DNA of 42,463 nucleotides from Symbiodinium natans (GCA_905221605.1 CAJNDS010001007.1:1-42463), one strand, 5' to 3'. Positions 7,814 through 17,640 are shown, counted from the first letter of the stretch. Notes: generated by a model not told the origin, from the letters alone. Numbers and translations: made by a program.

Positions 7814-8562
7814 ATGTCGCCTCGTGGAAGAGCCCGGCAGGCCTTTGCGTGTCGTGGGAACGTGCAGAAGCATGGCCACGGATTTCGAGTTCGTTTTTGG
7901 TGTGGAGAGATTCAGAACATGCGGGAGTCGAAGAAGAAAGCGCTCGCCGACTTCCAGTGTCTTCGCCAGTGCTCCACCTCGGGCGATCTTGTGGCCTGTG
8001 CTGCGAGTCTGAAGGCACCCGCCTCTCCGCCCTGCAGCAGCCAGTCTTTGACTCTTTGCGGGCTAAACGTGCAGTATCCGTGGAGTCGGCTCCTCATGGT
8101 GCAAGGCGAGGGATGTGAGTACGCTCTGGGGAAGTACCGCTGCTTCTCCGCGGGCGAGCAGCTGTTCCTCATCGAGACTCTGGGCAGCGGCTCGACGCAG
8201 GGCGCCATGGTGGACATCGCGATGGTTCGCGCTCCATTGAAAGCGCAAGTGCTCGGCGTCATCGTTTTGCGGGCAGCATCGAGTTTGAGAATTACGACCA
8301 CTTCGATGCTCATCGACCGGATACCTTGATCGAGCAGGGTAGCTTCTATGATTGGTGGACGTCGGAGCCCAAGACACTGTTCGGTTGGTACGTGCAGCAC
8401 GTTCGTGCCTTCAAGCGGCCTGTGGCAGTGGGGCACGCACGGAAGTCCATGCTCGGCTGGACCAAGCCGGTAGAGCTCTTGGTGGACTTCAAGACAGAAG
8501 CCCCCGGCCACCAGTCTCTTGAGGAGACGCCCTTGGAATTGAAGTGCTGGGGACATTTTTGA
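7814..8562 (+). pseudogene. AP2-like/ASCH-like pseudogene, copy 1 (most complete)
   Basis: This copy and its duplicate at 37912 best show the original layout. Residues 14-52 are the AP2-like part (RGNVQKHGHGFRVRFWCGEI). Residues ~80-151 are the first half of an ASCH/PUA-like domain (LNVQYPWSRLLMVQG, AGEQLFLIET, AQVLGVIV). The frame shifts at about 8266 in GTTTTGCGGG. The next frame then reads AGSIEFENYDHF, SEPKTLFGWYVQHVRAFKRP and GWTKPVELLVDFK, ending at a stop at 8560-8562. ASCH domains are PUA-like folds thought to bind RNA; a central x-L-G-x-V strand and a late FGW/FAW-type strand are family features. Upstream the open frame extends to 7382, but that part is the 42-bp repeat. An intact parent gene may exist elsewhere in the genome. 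Confidence 0.5.
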
Positions 8563-9240
8563 ATTTCTTGGCCCACGAATTTCAAATAGTCTTCAGGCCC
8601 AAGCCCGGCGCTGCGCGCTGCACGCTGTCTTGTGAAAGGTGTGCTTCACCTGTTCCCTGGGATGTTAGGCTCGAGGACAAAACATGCAAGCTCGGTTTCT
8701 CTTCGCTTCTGTGCCTCCATGCTTTCGCGCTCTACATGCGTGCATGCTGAGTTGTTGCTTCCTGAAAGGCGCTGTGGACTATGAGCTTGGACTTCAGAGC
8801 TACTGCCGATGATGCTCCTGGCTGACGGCTCTCGCGTTGGATGTTTTTGTCTTTTCTTTCATGGCTTCGCGTGGACTGGACGTGCACAGCCGAGTCGGGT
8901 GCATACGGGTGCATGAAGTGAAGTTCTTACAGTTGCTCAAGTGCATTAAATTGAAAATTGTCGACTTCAAGTCCGTTATCTTCAGATGTATTGACTTCCA
9001 ATGATGTGAAGAGAGTTGACCACAAGTGCATGGCATTCAAGTCAACACACTTGAATGCCACGCAGTTGAAGTGCATACAAGTGCAGTATGCAAGTGAGTA
9101 TGCAACCATATAACTGCATACAATTGTCCAAGTGCATACAGTTCGAGTGCATAGAGTGAAGTGCATAGAGTCAACACACGGCAAATCGATGCTTTCGGGC
9201 CAATCGTCTTCTAGTTTCTTTCCTTGGCTCTGCATCTAAG
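8563..9240 (+). other. 3' tail of pseudogene module, complete form
   Basis: Conserved non-coding tail. It contains the perfect hairpin at 9031-9060, then a run of AAGTGCATAC/AGTGCATAG words to about 9175, and ends CTCTGCATCTAAGTCGCAGG. Short minus-strand frames have no recognisable content. Confidence 0.55.
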
Positions 9241-9309
9241 TCGCAGGCTTTAGGAACCTCGCCAAAATCCCAATGCGACCCACTAGTGGAACCCAGTGGA
9301 ATACCACTG

Positions 9310-9741
9310 CCCAGGAATGACCTTCCATTACCCGCGATGGAAAAAACCTTAATTCCGAATGGAAACCAGTGGGCAATGGGATCTCACCCAGTTTCGTAGA
9401 GTGTCGCGGCGCGTCGAAACGGGTTGCACGGGTGCTAGTCACCAGTGATGCTCGTGCTCTGCCTTTGCTCGCCTGGGGCTCCCGGTGCTTTCCTTGAAGG
9501 TCGATCGCTCGCACCAAAAATCGTGCCCGCGCCTGATCCGCACCGCTTTGCGACCATGCACAGCGCGGGTCGCCAGCCCGCACCATTTTTTGGGTCACCC
9601 ACCCCCCCTGGCCCCTAAGCCGGCTGATGCCACGGATCCTCTCCATTTTTTGGCGGCTGCGGCTAGGAGGAATCTTCCAGCCGTCCACGACTTCCGCCCG
9701 CGGAGCCGGCTGATGCTCTTGATGCGCTCTCCTAGGGGCCG
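9310..9741 (+). repeat. R arm, unit 1, second copy (internally deleted)
   Basis: It starts CCCAGGAATGACCTTCC and ends CCTAGGGGCCG. Compared with 17707-18702 the GC-rich core with CATCAGCCGGCCGCGG is missing: the arm jumps near 9375 from GCGAATGGAAACC-type sequence to GGGCAATGGGATCTCACCC. No L arm lies upstream in this unit. Confidence 0.75.
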
Positions 9742-10030
9742 CTCGCGATGCTCGCGCCTTTAGCGGACGTGGTTGGGTCATGCTCATCATGTGGACGTGT
9801 GCTTGCGGCCGTTTACATGTGCAGTGCGGTGTACGACAAGGAAACTGACAGCAAAAACGAAAATGATGAAGAACATGAGAAGAGATGCACACAAGTAACA
9901 CGACATGTCGATATACTCATAGAAGAAATTTGCGACGCCTGTATCCAGAAATAATGAGGAGGCTCTGATGCTCGTGATGCCTTCGTAGCGTGTCGCGGCA
10001 CATCGAAACGGGTTTTTGCACGGGCAGAAT
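9742..10030 (+). repeat. Block D', unit 1 (long form)
   Basis: Diverged relative of block D: GCGGCCGTTTACATGTGCAG and GACATGTCGATATACTCATAG correspond to landmarks of D in the same order. This copy keeps about 110 bp (AAGAACATGAGAAGAGATGC to the ATAATGAGGAGGCTC region) that units 2 and 3 lack. Confidence 0.65.
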
Positions 10031-10039
10031 ACCTTTGCC

Positions 10040-10700
10040 GAGTCAGTGGAATGCACATTAACCCCTAGTGGAAATCCCGCTAGCCACTGGAAATGCCATG
10101 ACGCAATAGCGGAATCCCATTGCCGATTAAATGAACATTACCCGCTAGTGGCTAGTAAATATCTCAACCTCCGATGGCTGTATGCAGAAGTGAAGAGGCT
10201 CTGCTCACGATGCTTTCGCAGGTGGGTTGCACGGGTGCTGCTCGCATAACCCCATTCATGGAAATGCCAGTGGCCATTTGTATCCCATTGCCCACCCACT
10301 AGTGGCTAGGGAACATCTCACTACCTGGAATCCAGCGATTACCATTCCGCCCTTGTGGAAATCCCATTCATGGCGATCCCTTTACTCGCTGGTGGAAACC
10401 AATAGGATTTCACTATCCACTAGAGGAAATCCCATTGCCCACTAGTGGAGCCATTACCCACTAGTGGAAGCCAGTGGAATCCCATTTACCCACTAGTGGA
10501 AATCCCATGAAGCACTTGTGTGAATCCTGGTCGCCATTGTCATTGATGGAGTTGAATCAAAACATTACTCTCCAACTGGAATCCTATTACCCATCAGTGG
10601 AAATTGCACTAACCACTAGTGGAAAATACCATTGCCTGCTAGACGAAAATCCCATTGCCCACTCATGAAATCCGATTGCCCAAGGCAGCTTACATCCGAC
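10040..10700 (+). repeat. P repeats, long cluster
   Basis: Three exact CCACTAGTGG palindromes lie at 10439-10448, 10458-10467 and 10490-10499, among many imperfect AATCCCATTGCC/CCACTAGTGG words. The cluster contains CTCAACCTCCGATGGCTGTA near 10173. Small open frames here are by-products. Confidence 0.75.
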
Positions 10701-10702
10701 CT

Positions 10703-11125
10703 TGCTGAATAAGCTTTGCCTTGCAAGGCTGCGCATTCGTTAAGCCTGGGCACCGCAACATGTGATGGCTTGGCAGGAACACTGAACTTCTGCTTATCCT
10801 GGTTACGATAGACCCGGAGGAGGAAACAAGCACATTCGCACCAACACCGTACGAAGAACCCCACATTCTTCTTGAGCTCAAGTGCTTCACAAACGGCTGG
10901 CGCACCCGTTCCGGTGATGTGAGATGCGTGTCAAAACTGTTTTCATGCGTGTGCCTCCTGAGCACACGCCACATTTCTACGCATGGCTCCGCGACCAAGG
11001 CCGTGGCTTTAGAGCTTCTGGAACTGCCGGAAAGAAGTGGAACAAGTGGTTACCCAGGGTTTGCTTAGCAAAAGCTACCAGTTCGTTCGCGGAACTTGCG
11101 ACCACACAGCGCGCACATTAAGTCA
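10703..11125 (+). other. Block E, unit 1: unassigned possible coding remnant
   Basis: It starts with a segment shared with the P/Q region (AAGCCTGGGCACCGCAACAT, GGCTTGGCAGGAACACTGAA). Two frames look weakly protein-like: ATAGACCCGGAGGAGGAAAC (start codon mutated from ATG in unit 2) leading to a DPEEETSTFAPTPYEEP-type peptide, and 10924-11121 (FMRVPPEHTPHFYAWLRDQG). I recognise neither. The second shares the frame of the Copia remnant that follows, so it may be decayed retroelement sequence. Confidence 0.35.
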
Positions 11126-11815
11126 ATGTGTTAGGCCGAACCCAAGACGCCTTTCTCACAGTCCCTGACGACAAACATCGCGATAACGTGCTCACATTGC
11201 TTGACCTCTAGCATGGAAAGCCATCGAGAATCGCAGGCCAACGGATCCCCCGCAGAGCAACATGCAAGCCATCGACGAGCAAGGCGCAGAAGTTAATGCA
11301 AAGTGCATCGGTTGATTTAAGCGTCGACCGCAGAGACATACGCTACGAAAGCACTTGCTCGGCACACGCGGGATCCCGGGGAGGTGGATTGGTCTTGGTC
11401 GTTCTTGCACGCTATTATACCAGACTTAGATCGAGTCCCTGTTCTCAACGCCGAAAGCAAAGCGTCCTGAGTAAGCTTGATGGACTCGGACTGGGCCGGG
11501 TGCCTCGATAGCTCCACATTGATACCATCCGGCGAAGCTGAAATCGGAGCTTTGAGCCGAGAGGCGCGCGACGCCATGTTTGTTAAGCAACTTGCGGAGG
11601 AGGATTTCGGGTTGAAACTTGGCACTGCCCGCTTATGGACAGCGTGCAGCCCTTTATGTTCAAGAACTTCGGCAAAATCTCTGGGGAGATCCAGCAGTTT
11701 GGAGCATTTGAATCGGCAAAAGAGCAGTGGCGCGGTGAGCTACGCAAAACTGGATTGTTGATGCTTGATGGCAAAAAATGCTACATTTTGTGCTGTCTTG
11801 GAGCCCCGCCAATGG
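11126..11815 (+). mobile_element. Copia-type pol remnant (RT end plus RNase H), unit 1/2 border
   Basis: One frame reads TVPDDKHRDNVLTLLDL, an in-frame stop at 11209-11211, then HGKPSRIAG and VDLSVDRRDIRYES. This matches the C-terminal part of Copia-type reverse transcriptases, where a D-R-x-D-I element follows the polymerase core. A frameshift then leads to the RNase H piece (11477-11637: MDSDWAGC, PSGEAEIGALSREA). No LTR, primer-binding site or integrase is visible. After 11640 the sequence is unrelated to Copia (a FMFKNFGKISGEIQQFG frame) and is unassigned. This copy lacks the 44-bp segment present in units 1, 3 and 4. Confidence 0.65.
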
Positions 11816-11950
11816 AATCCCATTACCCCTAGCGGAACCCCGTGGACCCATTACACCCATTACCCACTAACGGAAATCCCAATGACTGCCCACTAGCGAC
11901 ACCGGAATCCCATCACTAGCGCGAAATCCCATTTGCACCAAACGCGTTGC
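11812..11950 (+). repeat. P repeats, unit 2, after Copia remnant
   Basis: Same arrangement as at 3353-3480, with ATTACCCACTAACGGAAATC and ATCCCATCACTAGCGCGAAA. Confidence 0.65.
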
Positions 11951-11954
11951 TAGC

Positions 11955-12272
11955 CCACACCGTTTTTTGTCCACGGCAGCTCCCGCTCTCCGGCAGACGC
12001 GGCCGGGTGATGCTCATGATGCTGATGATGCGTGTGTTTGCGGCCGTTTACATGTATAGTGCAGGGTACGTAAAGGGAATTTAAAGCTAAACGAGAACGC
12101 GAAAGAACATGGGAAGAGATGCCGTTTGAAGAGCGTGAAGGCGAGCAAGATGCGGTCGCAAGGACGGTTGTGTGCACAAATAACGCAACAGGTCGATGTA
12201 TTCGTAGAAAAAACTTCCGATGGCGGCATCCAGACGTGAGGAGTTTCTGATGCTCATGATGCCTTCGTAGCG
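11955..12272 (+). repeat. Block D, unit 2 (full length)
   Basis: Full-length D with CACGGCAGCTCCCGCTCTCC at its start. It differs from unit 1 by small changes (GATGCCGTTTGAAG for GATGCAGTTTGAAG; GAGTTTCTGATGC for GAGGCTCTGATGC). Confidence 0.6.
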
Positions 12273-12630
12273 CGCTGGAATCCCATAATGTCATTCAATG
12301 GAATCCCATTGCCCACTAGTGGCCAGTGGAAATCCCATTGCCTGTTAATGAAATGCCACTACTGCCCACTAGTGAAACCCCATTGCGGACAAGGCTACGC
12401 ATTTGTTAAGCTGGGCAGGTACCGCAACATGTTGATGGTGGCTTGGCAGGAACACTGAATTTCTGCTAGCTTGAAGCGAACGCAAGGAATCCAGTGGAAT
12501 CACTAGCAAATCCCATTGCCCGTTAATGAAACTAGTGAAATCCCATTGCCCATAAATGAAATCCCATGGAATTCCATCATCCATTCGTGCACACTAGTGG
12601 AATCACATTGCCCACTAAGGCGAAGCCCTG
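12273..12630 (+). repeat. P repeats, unit 2, with E-like segment
   Basis: It contains an exact CCACTAGTGG at 12313-12322 and the E-like segment near 12405-12490. Confidence 0.65.
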
Positions 12631-12784
12631 TCCTGAAAACCACAGCTCACCAGCCTTTAACCCAGGCCCATAACCCTAAACCTTAATCGCAATTCCTAAG
12701 CTCAGTATGGCTTGCGCGTTTTTTTTTTGAGGGGGTTTCTTGGGCCAGCGCCTTCGACTTGTCCCCACGGGCCTTCTTCATCTG
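12631..12784 (+). repeat. Block Q, unit 2
   Basis: CTCAGTATGGCTTG at 12701, a T-run, then CCTTCTTCATCTG running directly into an R segment. The pseudogene-tail remnant seen in unit 1 is gone. Confidence 0.6.
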
Positions 12785-13086
12785 CCCACAGAAATCTTAT
12801 AGAGATTGCATTACCCGCTCATGGAAATTCTGCTACCCATTTGTGCTGCAAACGCAGGTCTGCATCATTAGCATCAGCCGGCCGCGGCCGCCAGCAAAGG
12901 AGAGCATCAGAGGCATCAGCCGGCTCGGTGGGCAGCAGCCGCGGACAACAAGGTTGTGCACGCTAGCGACCCGCAGCGCGCGGGCCCGTGTCCCGCACGC
13001 TCGGAAGCCACAACGGTGCCATTTGCACGTATTTCCATTATGCTCATGCTGCACCTGCTCCAGATTTACCGAATGCGCGGCTGGCC
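12785..13086 (+). repeat. R segment, unit 2, first copy, cut by the minisatellite
   Basis: It carries the GC-rich core and CTCCAGATTTACCGAATGCG, then stops at GCGGCTGGCC where the 57-bp minisatellite begins. In unit 1 and in the second R copies the same sequence continues AAGCCTTGTCCGCAAGC. Confidence 0.75.
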
Positions 13087-14276
13087 ACGTCCGTGTTACC
13101 AATGCGTGCGAGTGGCCAATGCATCCATGGCCGAGCCATGACTACGTCCGTGTTACCAATGCATGCAAGAGGCCAATGCATCCATGGCCGAGCCATGATT
13201 ACGTCCGTGTCACCAATGCGTGCGAGTGGCCAATGCATCCATGGCCGAGCCATGATTATGTCCGTGTTACCAATGCATGCAAGTGGCCAATGCATCCATG
13301 GCCGAGCCATGATTCCGTCCGTGTTACCAATGCGTGTGAGTGGCCAATGCATCCATGGCCGAGCCATGTGTACGTCCGTGTTACCAATGCGTGCTCGTGA
13401 CCAATGCATCCAAGCCATGATTAAGTCCGTGTTACCAATGCGTGCGAGTGGCCAATGCATCCATGGCCGAGCCATGATTACGTCCGTGTTACCAATGCGT
13501 GCGAGTGGCCAATGCGTCCAAGCCATGATTACGTCCGTGTTACCAATGCGTGCAAGTGGCCAATGCATCCATGGCCGAGCCATGATTGCGTCCGTGTTAA
13601 CAATGCGTGCGAGTGGCCAATGCATCCATGGCCGAGCCATGATTACGTCCGTGTTACCAATGCGTGCGAGTGGCCAATGCATCCATGGCCGAGCCATGAT
13701 TACGTCCTCGTTACCAATGCGTGCGAGTGGCCAATGCATCCAAGCCATGATTACGTCCGTGTTACCAATGCGTGCGAGTGGCCAATGCATCCATGGCCGA
13801 GCCATGATTACGTCCGTGTTACCAATGCGTGCAAGTGGCCAATGCATCCATGGCCGAGCTGTGATTACGTCCTCGTTACCAACAAGTGCGAGTGGCCAAT
13901 GCATCCATGGCCGAACCATGATTACGTCCGTGTTAACAATGCGCCAATGCATCCATGGCCGAGCCATGATTACGTCCGTGTTACCAATGCATGCAAGTGG
14001 CCAATGCATCCATGGCCGAGCCATGATTACGTCCGTGTTACCAATGCGTGCGAGTGGCCAATGCATCCATGGCCGAGCCATGATTACGTCCGTGTCACCA
14101 ATGCGTGCGAGTGGCCAATGCATCCATGGCCGAGCCATGATTACGTCCGTGTTACCAATGCGTGCAAGTGGCCAATGCATCCATGGCCGAGCCATGATTA
14201 CGTCCGTGTTACCAATGCGTGCGAGTGGCCAATGCATCCATGGCCGAGCCATGATTGCGTCGATGTTACCATGCAT
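13087..14276 (+). repeat. 57-bp minisatellite, ~21 copies, unit 2
   Basis: The monomer contains ACGTCCGTGTTACCAATGCG, TGCGAGTGGCCAATGCATCC and ATGGCCGAGCCATGATT (57 bp = 19 codons). Each holds a short hairpin CATGGC-CGA-GCCATG and an internal doubling of CCAATGC. Variants are shortened by 6 bp (GCATCCAAGCCATG) or 9 bp (AATGCGCCAATGC). Open frames run through it on both strands (12988-14280 plus, 13455-14375 plus, 13044-14276 minus), as expected of a stop-free repeat of 3n length. None is accepted as a gene. Confidence 0.95.
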
Positions 14277-14694
14277 TTAGGACCTTCCAGGCCTACTTTA
14301 ACGACCGGCTTGGCGAGAGAGAATCCGTTTGAGCAGTTGGACACGGCTTCTCCCTGGGAGATTCTCGAGCTGTGAGGTGGACAATGCTCCGAAACGTAAT
14401 GCCGAAATTCGGCCATTTTGAGTCCTATCTCCCCAAAACCTCAAACAGTGTCCAACCTTTCAAAACCCTGTAAAACGCAGGATATTCGACGCCTTTAGGC
14501 AACAGGCCCAGAACAACGCATTCCTTCCCAACCCTTGCCCGCCGCAGAAATTAACATATTCTGCGTCCGCAGATTAAGGATGTTTCCAAGCAAGCATGAT
14601 AGACTTCTGCCGAGTTAATCCCATTTCCCTTCTGCTGCCCAAAAAAACCGGGCGCGTCAAGACGCGCGTACGGAGCGTTGTTTAGGACTTGGAG
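14277..14694 (+). other. Block S, unit 2: conserved sequence after the minisatellite
   Basis: The plus frame that leaves the minisatellite (HDYVRVTNACEWPMHPW) continues here as LGPSRPTL...RENPFEQLDTASPWEILEL to a stop at 14373-14375. The rest is non-coding, with short inverted repeats GCGCGTC-AA-GACGCGC (14652-14667) and GCAGAA...TTCTGC (about 14545-14565). Function unknown. Confidence 0.5.
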
Positions 14695-14873
14695 TTTTAA
14701 TAGGGGGGATTTAGGGCGTAGGTTTTTTTTAGGGTTTAGGGCTCAGGGGTTTTTCAGGGTTGAGGGTTTAAGGTTTCCAGCCTTTCGCATCTTAGGCTTT
14801 AGGGTTTAGGATTTAGGGTTTCGGGTTTCGGGTTTCGGGCTTCGGGGTTAGTGTTTGATTCAAGGTTTAGGGT
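14695..14873 (+). repeat. TTTAGGG-like block, unit 2
   Basis: Degenerate TTTAGGG/TTTCGGG repeats closely matching the right part of the block at 2061-2730. This copy keeps about 30 bp (GGGCTCAGGGGTTTTTCAGG and neighbours) that units 3 and 4 lack. It is followed by GAAGGAAGGGAGGGATAGG and about 20 bp before arm L. Confidence 0.8.
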
Positions 14874-14929
14874 ACAGTTTTTGAGGCGATGAAGGAAGGG
14901 AGGGATAGGCCCCGAGCGGCCGGCAAGAA

Positions 14930-15604
14930 CGGCCCCTAGGAGAGCGCAGAAAGGCATCAACCGGCTCCGCGGGCAGGAAGTCGTGGACGGCTGGAAGATT
15001 CCTCCGAGCCGCAGCCGCCAAAAAATGGAGACATCAGCCGGCTTAGGGGTCAGGGGGGGGGGGTGACCCAAAAAATGGTACGGGCTGGCGACCCTCGCTG
15101 TGCGTGGCCAGCAGAGCTTGCCAAAGATGCTTTGCTTGCGGACAAGGCTTGGCCGCGCATTCGGTAAATCTGGAGCAGGTGCAGCAGTTCATGTTGGCGT
15201 CTTGATGGCATAATGCAAATCCCATTGCCTACTAGTGAACATCTAGCACGCACTAGTGCATCCAAATAGCACTGTTGTGGCTTCCGAGCGTGCGGGAGAC
15301 GGGCCCGCGCGCTGCGGGTCGCTAGCGTGCACAATCTTGTTTTCCGCGGCTGCTACCCCACCGAGCCGGCTGATGCCTCTGATGCTCTCCTTTGCTGGCG
15401 GCCGCGGCCGGCTGATGCTAATGATGCAGACCTGCGTTTGCAGCACAAATGGGTAGCAGGAAGTTCCACGAGCGGACAATGGAATTTCTATAAGTGGGTA
15501 CTGGGACTTCATTGGCTTCCACTAGCAGGATTTCCCGAGTAATGGGGTTTCCATTCGCAATTAAGGTTTTTTTCCATCGCGGGCAATGGAATGTCATTCC
15601 TGGG
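14930..15604 (-). repeat. L arm, unit 2 (inverted partner of the R arm)
   Basis: Reverse complement of the R arm at 17707-18702. CGGCCCCTAGGAGAGCGC here pairs with CGCTCTCCTAGGGGCCG there, and the ends CATTCCTGGG and CCCAGGAATG pair at the inner side. The main difference is about 320 bp present only in R (about 18185-18510). Arms of roughly 0.67 and 1.0 kb thus enclose about 2.1 kb of pseudogene module. Confidence 0.85.
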
Positions 15605-15611
15605 TAGGTAC

Positions 15612-15945
15612 GGTAGAGGTGCTAAAACCCTCGTGTTTTTGCGTCTTTTTTTGTGACCGAAAACATCCTTTGTAGTATGCTGTGCAGGGCCGGTGCGCTC
15701 TTTCGAGCTTTAAAAACCTCCTCTGCAGCACAAAAGTAGTGCTGAATAGGGCCGGCGCAGGCTTTTAGGAGAGCCCCCCTCTCCAAATCCATCTCTGTAG
15801 TTCAAAGGTAGTACTGAATGGGGCCGGCGCGCGCTTCTAGGACAGCCATCGAAAACCTCGCAAATATCGTGGGACTCGAATTCCGGGATGTCGAAACCAT
15901 CGCAAATATCGTGGGACTCGAATTCCGGGGTGTCGAAACCCTCAA
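15612..15945 (+). repeat. Small repeat cassette, truncated form, unit 2
   Basis: It begins inside the fifth 62-78-bp repeat (GTAGAGGTGCTAAAACCC), then has three GGGCCGG(C/T)GC repeats and two EcoRI-site repeats. The four upstream 62-78-bp copies present at 6857 are replaced by arm L. Confidence 0.75.
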
Positions 15946-16203
15946 GATCTTCTTGCCAACCTCGCTCTTCTGTCCTTTTCTTTGCAATGACGCTATCACT
16001 ATCGAACAAGCTCCCGCTGGACTACACGTTCGGGCTTTCAGTCCTGAGGGGAGACCTGGCATTCAGGCGCTCTTGTCGCAAATATCGTGGGGCTCGAATT
16101 CCGGTGCGTAGAAAACCTCGCATGTGCAGTTTTGGCATTGCAGGCAATGCGACTTGTCAGTACCTCTGCCGCATTGCTCAATTGTTTCCTGGAGCGAGTC
16201 AGC

Positions 16204-16952
16204 ATGTCGCCTCGTGGAAGAGCCCGGCAGGCCTTTGCGTGTCGTGGGAACGTGCAGAAGCATGGCCACGGATTTCGAGTTCGTTTTTGGTGTGGAGAGA
16301 TTCAGAACATGCGGGAGTCGAAGAAGAAAGCGCTCGCCGACTTCCAGTGTCTTCGCCAGTGCTCCACCTCGGGCGATCTTGTGGCCTGTGCTGCGAGTTT
16401 GAAGGCACCCGCCTCTCCGCCCTGCAGCAGCCAGTCTTTGACTCTTTGCGGGCTAAACGTGCAGTATCCGTGGAGTCGGCTCCTCATGGTGCAAGGCGAG
16501 GGATGTGAGTACGCTCTGGGGAAGTACCGTTGCTTCTCCGCGGGCGAGCAGCTGTTCCTCATCGAGACTCTGGGCAGCGGCTCCACGCAGGGCGCCATGG
16601 TGGACATCGCGATGGTTCGCGCTCCATTGAAAGCGCAAGTGCTCGGCGTCATCGTTTTGCGGGCAGCATCGAGTTTGAGAATTACGACCACTTCGATGCT
16701 CATCGACCGGATACCTTGATCGAGCAGGGTAGCTTCTATGATTGGTGGACGTCGGAGCCCAAGACACTGTTCGGTTGGTACGTGCAGCACAATCGTGCCC
16801 AAGCGGCCTGTGGCAGTGGGGCACGCACGGAAGTCCATGCTCGGCTGGACCAAGCCGGTAGAGCTCTTGGTGGACTTCAAGAGCAGAAGCCCCCGGCCGC
16901 CAGTCTCTTGAGGAGACGCCCTTGGAATTGAAGTGCTCGGGACATTTTTGAA
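16204..16952 (+). pseudogene. AP2-like/ASCH-like pseudogene, copy 2
   Basis: Same layout as the copy at 7814, including the frameshift at about 16656. A second lesion follows CGTGCAGCAC (about 16790-16800, AATCGTGCCCAAGCGG for GTTCGTGCCTTCAAGCGG), a net 2-bp loss that shifts the ASCH-like second half again, so the GWTKPVELL part is out of frame. It is bracketed by arms L and R. Confidence 0.45.
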
Positions 16953-17640
16953 CTTCTTGGCCCACGAATTTTAAATAGTCTTCAGGCCCAAGCCAGGCGC
17001 TGCGCGCTGCACGCTGTCTTGTGAAAGGTGTGCTTCACCTGTTCCCTGGGATGTTAGGCTCGAGGACAAAACATGCAAGCTCGGTTTCTCTTCGCTTCTG
17101 TGCCTCCATGCTTTCGCGCTCTGCATGCGTGCATGCTGAGTTGTTGCTTCCTGAAAGGCGCTGTGGACTATGAGCTTGGACTTCAGAGCTACTGCCGATG
17201 ATGCTCCTGGCTGACGGCTCTCGCGTTGGATGTTTTTGTCTTTTCTTTCATGGCTTCGCGTGGACTGGACGTGCACAGCCGAGTCGGGTGCATACGGGTG
17301 CATGAAGTGAAGTTCTTACAGTTGCTCAAGTGCATTAAATTGAAAATTGTCGACTTCAAGTCCGTTATCTTCAGATGTATTGACTTCCAATGATGTGAAG
17401 AGAGTTGACCACAAGTGCATGGCATTCAAGTCAACACACTTGAATGCCACGCAGTTGAAGTGCATACAAGTGCAGTATGCAAGTGAGTATGCAACCATAT
17501 AACTGCATACAATTGTCCAAGTGCATACAGTTCGAGTGCATAGAGTGAAGTGCATAGAGTCAACACACGGCAAATCGATGCTTTCGGGCCAATCGTCTTC
17601 TAGTTTCTTTCCTTGGCTCTGCATCTAAGTCGCAGGCTTT
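16953..17640 (+). other. 3' tail of pseudogene module, unit 2
   Basis: Contains the perfect hairpin at 17420-17449 and AAGTGCATAC words to about 17570. It ends CTGCATCTAAGTCGCAGG before a short P-like link to arm R. Confidence 0.55.

Noticed and set aside
13044-14276. Long open frames (306-473 codons) through the minisatellites, on both strands, as protein genes
   Set aside because: A stop-free 57-bp repeat is open by construction. Frames are open on both strands, one deletion shifts the frame, and there is no recognisable domain or convincing start.
13087-14276. CRISPR array
   Set aside because: The repeats are contiguous with no unique spacers, the DNA is eukaryotic in character, and no cas genes are present.
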